NCBI GenBank assembly: GCA_022793195.1
Contig: JAAWCJ010000041.1
Location: 1 to 44,173, forward strand
Direction of reading: 5' to 3'
From: Lachnospiraceae bacterium
Lineage (GTDB): Bacteria; Bacillota; Clostridia; Lachnospirales; Lachnospiraceae
Length of the DNA stretch: 44,173 nucleotides
Of the stretch, positions 40,850 to 44,173 are shown piece by piece (positions within the stretch are counted from its first letter, which is position 1; every line of letters starts with the position of its first letter). The notes beneath the pieces are model-generated. The model saw only the letters and a list, made by a program, of their open reading frames with translations, had not been told where the DNA came from and ran no database searches. A program made the translations under genes and the position numbers.

Positions 40850-41996
40850 TTATATTATGTTTCCGGGAAAAGGGACCGTCGGAATTCAGACAGAAATGAT
40901 ACGGAGGAATAAGATCGCCGGTTTAGCGGATTTCTATATGGAATGGGACAATGATAAATGGTATTACGGATATGATATTACTGGCGCACAGCCGTTATGT
41001 CGTATACTTGATGTAAGGCCGTTAACCGGGGAGGAAACGGAAAGGATTATTGAAGAGCTGGCGGAATTTCTTCAGAGGATGGAGCTGTTTTTGCTGGATC
41101 GGGACAAATTGGTTTTGGAGCCGGAACTTCTTTATGTATATGCAGACAGGGAAGGGCATATTTGTTCCGGGAGGCAGGGGTGCCTTTTCTTTTTCTGTGA
41201 GGATTTGGAGGGAACCTATGGAGAGCACTTACGGGCTCTGGTTCTCTATTTGTTTGAAAAGGCAGATGAAGAAAACCGGGAACTGGTCGAGTTTCTGTTT
41301 CGCCTCCACCGAACCTCTGCCCGCCAAGAACCAGATGCAGAAGCGCTATTAGCTTGCCTGGACCAAGTAAGATTGATGGAACCAGGGGGAGAGGAATTGT
41401 ATCTGGAAGATACGGGGAAACAGGAAAAGGCCTTATATGAAGATCGCTTATGGGAAGAGAGGGGAGAAGAAGAGACTTACAGCAGGAGTGGGAAAGTACG
41501 GGAGGGTAGAAAAGTTTTTGGCGACAGAAAAGGATTTTTAATGAAATTATTTAAAAAGACCCCTGTACCGCCTGACGAAATGTGGGATGATCTGGAGCCT
41601 GTCCGGTTCAAGGAAGAAAAGGCGAAGGTGCCAGACGAGAAGGAAAAAAGAGTAGATCGTCCGACGGAGGTACTATATGTAGAAGAAACGAGACGAGTTC
41701 CGGCTCTCATTGAAACGAAAGAAAAGAAAAAAGTTTTTCTGGAGCATTTTCCGTTTTATATAGGTACGCAGGAAGGTTTGGATTATTGTCCGGAGTTTCA
41801 AGGGGTCAGCCGTATTCACTTAAAGTTGGATAAACGTGGCGATACGATTTGGATTACTGATTTGAATTCTACGAATGGAACCGGGTTAAATGGAGAGACT
41901 TTAAAACCCAATGAAGAACGAAGGTTGAATCATGGAGATCAGATTTGGCTTGCCGGATTAGTATATGAATTTGACAGAGGAGAAGAATCATGGTAA
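40809..41996 (+). CDS. DUF6382-FHA domain protein
   Basis: A 395-residue cytoplasmic protein. Residues 1-185 match the pattern of DUF6382 (YIMFPGKGTVGIQTEMI; YYGYDITGAQPLCRIL), a family found with FHA domains in Firmicutes. Residues 190-300 are a charged linker. Residues 305-395 form an FHA domain (FPFYIGTQ, VSRIHLKL, DLNSTNGTGLNG, HGDQIWLAG), which binds phosphothreonine peptides. GAAGGAG precedes the ATG. It sits in the Tad locus with no Ser/Thr kinase gene in view. Likely a signalling input to pilus assembly; partner unknown. Confidence 0.85.
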   Translation: MKVEVIYKREQGRNYIMFPGKGTVGIQTEMIRRNKIAGLADFYMEWDNDKWYYGYDITGAQPLCRILDVRPLTGEETERIIEELAEFLQRMELFLLDRDKLVLEPELLYVYADREGHICSGRQGCLFFFCEDLEGTYGEHLRALVLYLFEKADEENRELVEFLFRLHRTSARQEPDAEALLACLDQVRLMEPGGEELYLEDTGKQEKALYEDRLWEERGEEETYSRSGKVREGRKVFGDRKGFLMKLFKKTPVPPDEMWDDLEPVRFKEEKAKVPDEKEKRVDRPTEVLYVEETRRVPALIETKEKKKVFLEHFPFYIGTQEGLDYCPEFQGVSRIHLKLDKRGDTIWITDLNSTNGTGLNGETLKPNEERRLNHGDQIWLAGLVYEFDRGEESW

Positions 41997-42023
41997 GGTG
42001 TCCTCAGGAAAAGAGGGGGTTAT

Positions 42024-42668
42024 ATGAATCGTTCGGAATTTGTCAGGAAAAAAAATCATCCTTACGGAGTACTGGCATTGGCGGCTGTTAATGTCGGATA
42101 TTTTTTGTTTCTTATGGCGGTAGGAGCAGTGGAGAAAACGCCGGGGATGATACACTGGGGGGCCCTTTATATGGAGGGAGGAAAGTATATTGGTAATGTA
42201 GCCCGCCTACTTACCTCCATGTTTATGCATTTTGATATTTACCATTTGGGAAGCAATCTTTTAATGCTGTTGGTAGTGGGAGAGATGCTGGAGAACAGCC
42301 TGGGGGCTCTTCGGGTTTCATTGACCTATTTTATAGGAGGACTTGCCGGAAATGTGGCAACCGTTTTCTGGTTTGGGATTTTGAAAAAAACAGTGGTATC
42401 AGCAGGGGCTTCAGGAGCAGTTTTCGCTCTGGTAGGTATGCTTTGCTGTATAGGTCTGCGAAATCGCAGGCAGATTCCGGGTTTTCCAAAAGAGCGCATG
42501 CTTTTAATGGTATTTTTAATGTTTTACAGTGGAGTTGTCCATGCGGAAATTAATATGGCGGCCCATATCGGTGGCTTTCTGAGTGGGATTATGTGTGGAT
42601 TTTTTATCGGAAGCGGCCGGAAGCCTGGGAAGGAGAACCGTGAACGTAGTTCCTTTACCAGGCGATGA
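42024..42668 (+). CDS. Rhomboid-family intramembrane serine protease
   Basis: A 214-residue membrane protease with six helices. The signature parts are present: HLGSNLLML (about 74-82), catalytic serine in GASGAVFALVG (about 128-138) and catalytic histidine in AAHIGGFLSG (about 178-187). AGAGGGGGT lies before the ATG. It follows the FHA gene by 27 bases and probably belongs to the Tad operon; it might cut a TadE-like or other single-span protein. Its last 153 bases overlap the 3' end of the convergent kinase gene. Confidence 0.9.
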   Translation: MNRSEFVRKKNHPYGVLALAAVNVGYFLFLMAVGAVEKTPGMIHWGALYMEGGKYIGNVARLLTSMFMHFDIYHLGSNLLMLLVVGEMLENSLGALRVSLTYFIGGLAGNVATVFWFGILKKTVVSAGASGAVFALVGMLCCIGLRNRRQIPGFPKERMLLMVFLMFYSGVVHAEINMAAHIGGFLSGIMCGFFIGSGRKPGKENRERSSFTRR

Positions 42669-43418
42669 TGCTACGGTTATAATCCCCTTATGTGCTTTCA
42701 CAATGGTTTGCGCAATGGGAAGTCCGAGGCCGGTTCCATCACATTTTTCGGTATAAAAGGGTTCAAAAATTTTTTTCTGTTGTTCATCAGAAAGCCCGGA
42801 ACCGGTATCTTTAACTTCTATAGCTATGGTTTCCAAACCAGTCAGGGCGGTCTCCTTTTCAGAAGTTTCTCTTATGCGTAAGGAAACAGTTCCTTCCGTG
42901 TCCAGCGATTCCATGCCATTTTTAATTAAATTAGTAAACACATGAGATAGTTTTTTATCATCTGCATAAAGAACTATGGGGACTCTGGGACAAAGCAAAA
43001 TCAGGCGTTTGTGAATACCATCGAAAAGAGGCTGACAGTCTCGGCAAATTTTCTGGAGAACGGCGTTTAAGTCGCAAAGTCTTTTTGAAAGAGAGATCTT
43101 TTGCATGGATTTGAAAGAACTTAAGTCCATTAGAAAAGTTTGCATATGTAAAAGGTCTGCCCGAAGACTGTGCCAGTTTTTATCCGGAATCAACTGGGGA
43201 TGATCTTGTTCAAGGAGTTGGGTGGAACCAATGAGAAGAGTGAGCGTATTGCGAAGTTCGTGAGAAATCGCAGATAAGAAGGTTTGCATATTGGATTCTG
43301 AACATTCAAGCTGTCGGATTAAATTTTGATTTTCTGTTTGAAGCTTTTGAGTTTTATAAATCAGTTCATCTACACATTTCTTTTTATTATCCATGATTTC
43401 TACCATGCCTTTCAGCAT
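42516..43418 (-). CDS. Sensor histidine kinase, soluble
   Basis: A 300-residue kinase without membrane helix or sensory domain. An N-terminal coiled coil (about 10-45) leads to the H-box FLSAISHELRNTLTLL (His about 53), N-box HVFTNLIKNGMESL, G1 DTGSGLSDEQQ, F-box FEPFYTEK and G2 GTGLGLPIAQT. The kinase fold normally ends near GTTFTVLLPR (about 264); a 36-residue tail follows, encoded antisense to the rhomboid gene, which suggests loss of an older stop codon. No response regulator gene is next to it. Start uncertain (43418, 43406 or 43394). It may regulate the Tad locus. Confidence 0.85.
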   Translation of the reverse strand: MLKGMVEIMDNKKKCVDELIYKTQKLQTENQNLIRQLECSESNMQTFLSAISHELRNTLTLLIGSTQLLEQDHPQLIPDKNWHSLRADLLHMQTFLMDLSSFKSMQKISLSKRLCDLNAVLQKICRDCQPLFDGIHKRLILLCPRVPIVLYADDKKLSHVFTNLIKNGMESLDTEGTVSLRIRETSEKETALTGLETIAIEVKDTGSGLSDEQQKKIFEPFYTEKCDGTGLGLPIAQTIVKAHKGIITVASSPGKGTTFTVLLPRLPAASDKKSTHNPTQKATDMGRHINFRMDNSTVKH

Positions 43419-43563
43419 ACGATCGCCAAATTATTTACAAATAGCAGCGTAACACTTAAAAAGGAATAAGGCAAATAGAATCGGTCGACAAAATCCGACA
43501 AGACGCCATAAAAAATAGAATCAGACTGGAAACTTTTCGATGGATTTTTAGGGAAGAGGGAAC

Positions 43564-43612
43564 AAGGGGCTGTTACCAAATATCAGAATATCTTATAGTT
43601 TGCAACAACCCA
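43564..43612. terminator. Imperfect copy of the GGGGCTGT hairpin
   Basis: AAGGGGCTGTTACCAAATAT and its partly complementary arm (43594-43612) resemble 20908-20960 but pair less well. It lies upstream of the ssb fragment. Confidence 0.55.
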
Positions 43613-43678
43613 TTATGACCATTCGGCTGTTAAACAGGGTATAAGGTATCTATAATGGAAAAAAGGAGGAAAGAAACA

Positions 43679-43861
43679 ATGAATAAAGTTATTTTGATGG
43701 GACGATTGACGCGGGAACCGGATATTCGTTACACACAAGGGGAAGCATATCAAGGAACAAACTTTAATAGAAAAATAGCCTCTGAATTTGAAGGACTGTT
43801 TTCGTATCTACCCCCGGAAATGCCACTATTTCTGGCACTTTCGGGGATTTCTCTTGTTTGA
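43679..43861 (+). pseudogene. ssb: Truncated single-stranded DNA-binding protein gene
   Basis: The first 22 residues (MNKVILMGRLTREPDIRYTQ plus GE) are a clear SSB N-terminus with a strong AAAGGAGGAAAG site before the ATG. After about base 43744 the similarity stops abruptly and an unrelated 38-residue tail runs to a stop. SSB is normally 110 or more residues with a full OB fold, so the product cannot bind DNA. The break looks like a deletion or insertion-element scar. Confidence 0.75.
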
Positions 43862-44000
43862 GAAGGTTTACCGTAATAAGAATAAAGCTGGGATTTTTCT
43901 TTGATTGTTTGGCGGTTGGCATTATGAGCTTTGAATTTGAACACCTTTTCAAATAGGCGGAAGCTGAAAAGTTTCCCGCTAAAAAATATAAAAACAATTT

Positions 44001-44030
44001 AGCGGAACCTCGCGGCCTCCGCTTTTTGTC
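44001..44030. terminator. Hairpin at the 3' end of the SprT-like gene
   Basis: AGCGGA (44001-44006) pairs with TCCGCT (44018-44023). T5 follows on the plus strand, and a T-rich stretch follows on the minus strand, so either direction is possible. Confidence 0.55.
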
Positions 44031-44031
44031 T

Positions 44032-44173
44032 TTACGCCCGCTCGAAAGGCTCTCCGCAATCCCCACAGATTACATTGACCTCGCGCGTTGCCCGGATAAT
44101 GGTGCCGCAGCAGGGGCAGACATATTTGATACTGCGGTTCTTGGATTTCTTGCTTCCGCCTTTGGTCGTTCCC
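44032..44173 (-). CDS. SprT-like zinc-ribbon protein, C-terminal fragment
   Basis: The last 46 codons of a minus-strand gene that begins beyond the window. The fragment has a basic linker (TKGGSKKSKNRSIK) and a zinc ribbon: YVCPCCGTIIRAT then VNVICGDCGEPFE, two CxxC pairs. This tail is typical of SprT-like proteins carried by integrative elements of gut Firmicutes; the catalytic HExxH part is not in view. The call rests on the tail alone. Confidence 0.65.
   Translation of the reverse strand, partial: GTTKGGSKKSKNRSIKYVCPCCGTIIRATREVNVICGDCGEPFERA

Overview
The window looks like a chromosomal segment of a spore-forming, gut-type member of the Lachnospiraceae (Clostridia). The evidence is the six-cysteine SCIFF peptide with its radical SAM maturase next to a fused secDF, tgt and yajC; orphan Spo0A-type and CotJB-like sporulation genes; DUF2508, DUF1858 and DUF1576 proteins; a Clostridia-style Tad pilus locus; strong AGGAGG ribosome binding sites; and moderate GC with AT-rich acquired patches. 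No rRNA, tRNA or CRISPR array was seen.

Layout. 1-4127: 3' part of ileS, then glycogen phosphorylase. 4138-6575: an mgtE magnesium-channel operon with a long leader holding a promoter, a hairpin and an unreported 27-codon leader ORF that begins Met-Asp-Pro-Asp, followed by a sigma-70-like protein lacking region 4. 6611-7555: a CPBP protease gene interrupted in frame by a palindromic repeat. 7859-10955: a small protein, a membrane-anchored SH3/GH18 hydrolase and a phosphopantetheinyl transferase. 11176-12039: class II aldolase. 12116-13261: a terminator repeat split by a 160-bp palindromic MITE with a 7-bp target duplication, then an AT-rich DUF3825 gene. 13528-19360: TIGR04086 membrane protein, divergent from scfA-scfB-secDF-tgt-yajC. 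19389-20901: a DUF1576 membrane protein behind what looks like a ZTP (pfl) riboswitch. 21050-23570: DUF1858, a DHH phosphoesterase, a stand-alone Spo0A DNA-binding domain, a 48-residue coiled-coil protein and a CotJB-like protein. 23717-26668: CtpE-like P-type ATPase and a MarR regulator. 26928-30165: glgB and a GH13 amylase on the minus strand. 30384-31544: DUF2508 and an unknown coiled-coil protein.

31686-42668 is a Tad-type pilus/secretion locus on the plus strand: prepilin peptidase, CpaE-like ATPase, TadA, TadB, a TadC with a large outside insertion, a Flp pilin, a DUF5702 protein, a TadE-like protein with a duplicated Cys/His tail, a second prepilin peptidase, a second TadE-like pseudopilin, a DUF6382-FHA protein and a rhomboid protease. 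A convergent sensor kinase overlaps the rhomboid gene. The window ends (43679-44173) in a truncated ssb and the C-terminus of a SprT-like zinc-ribbon protein, which looks like the edge or scar of an integrative element.

The points most worth following are the Mg-type leader ORF before mgtE, the riboswitch that would link DUF1576 to the ZTP/one-carbon signal, the MITE with its empty site in the same window, and the extra parts of the Tad locus. All calls were made by reading the sequence; no database search was run.
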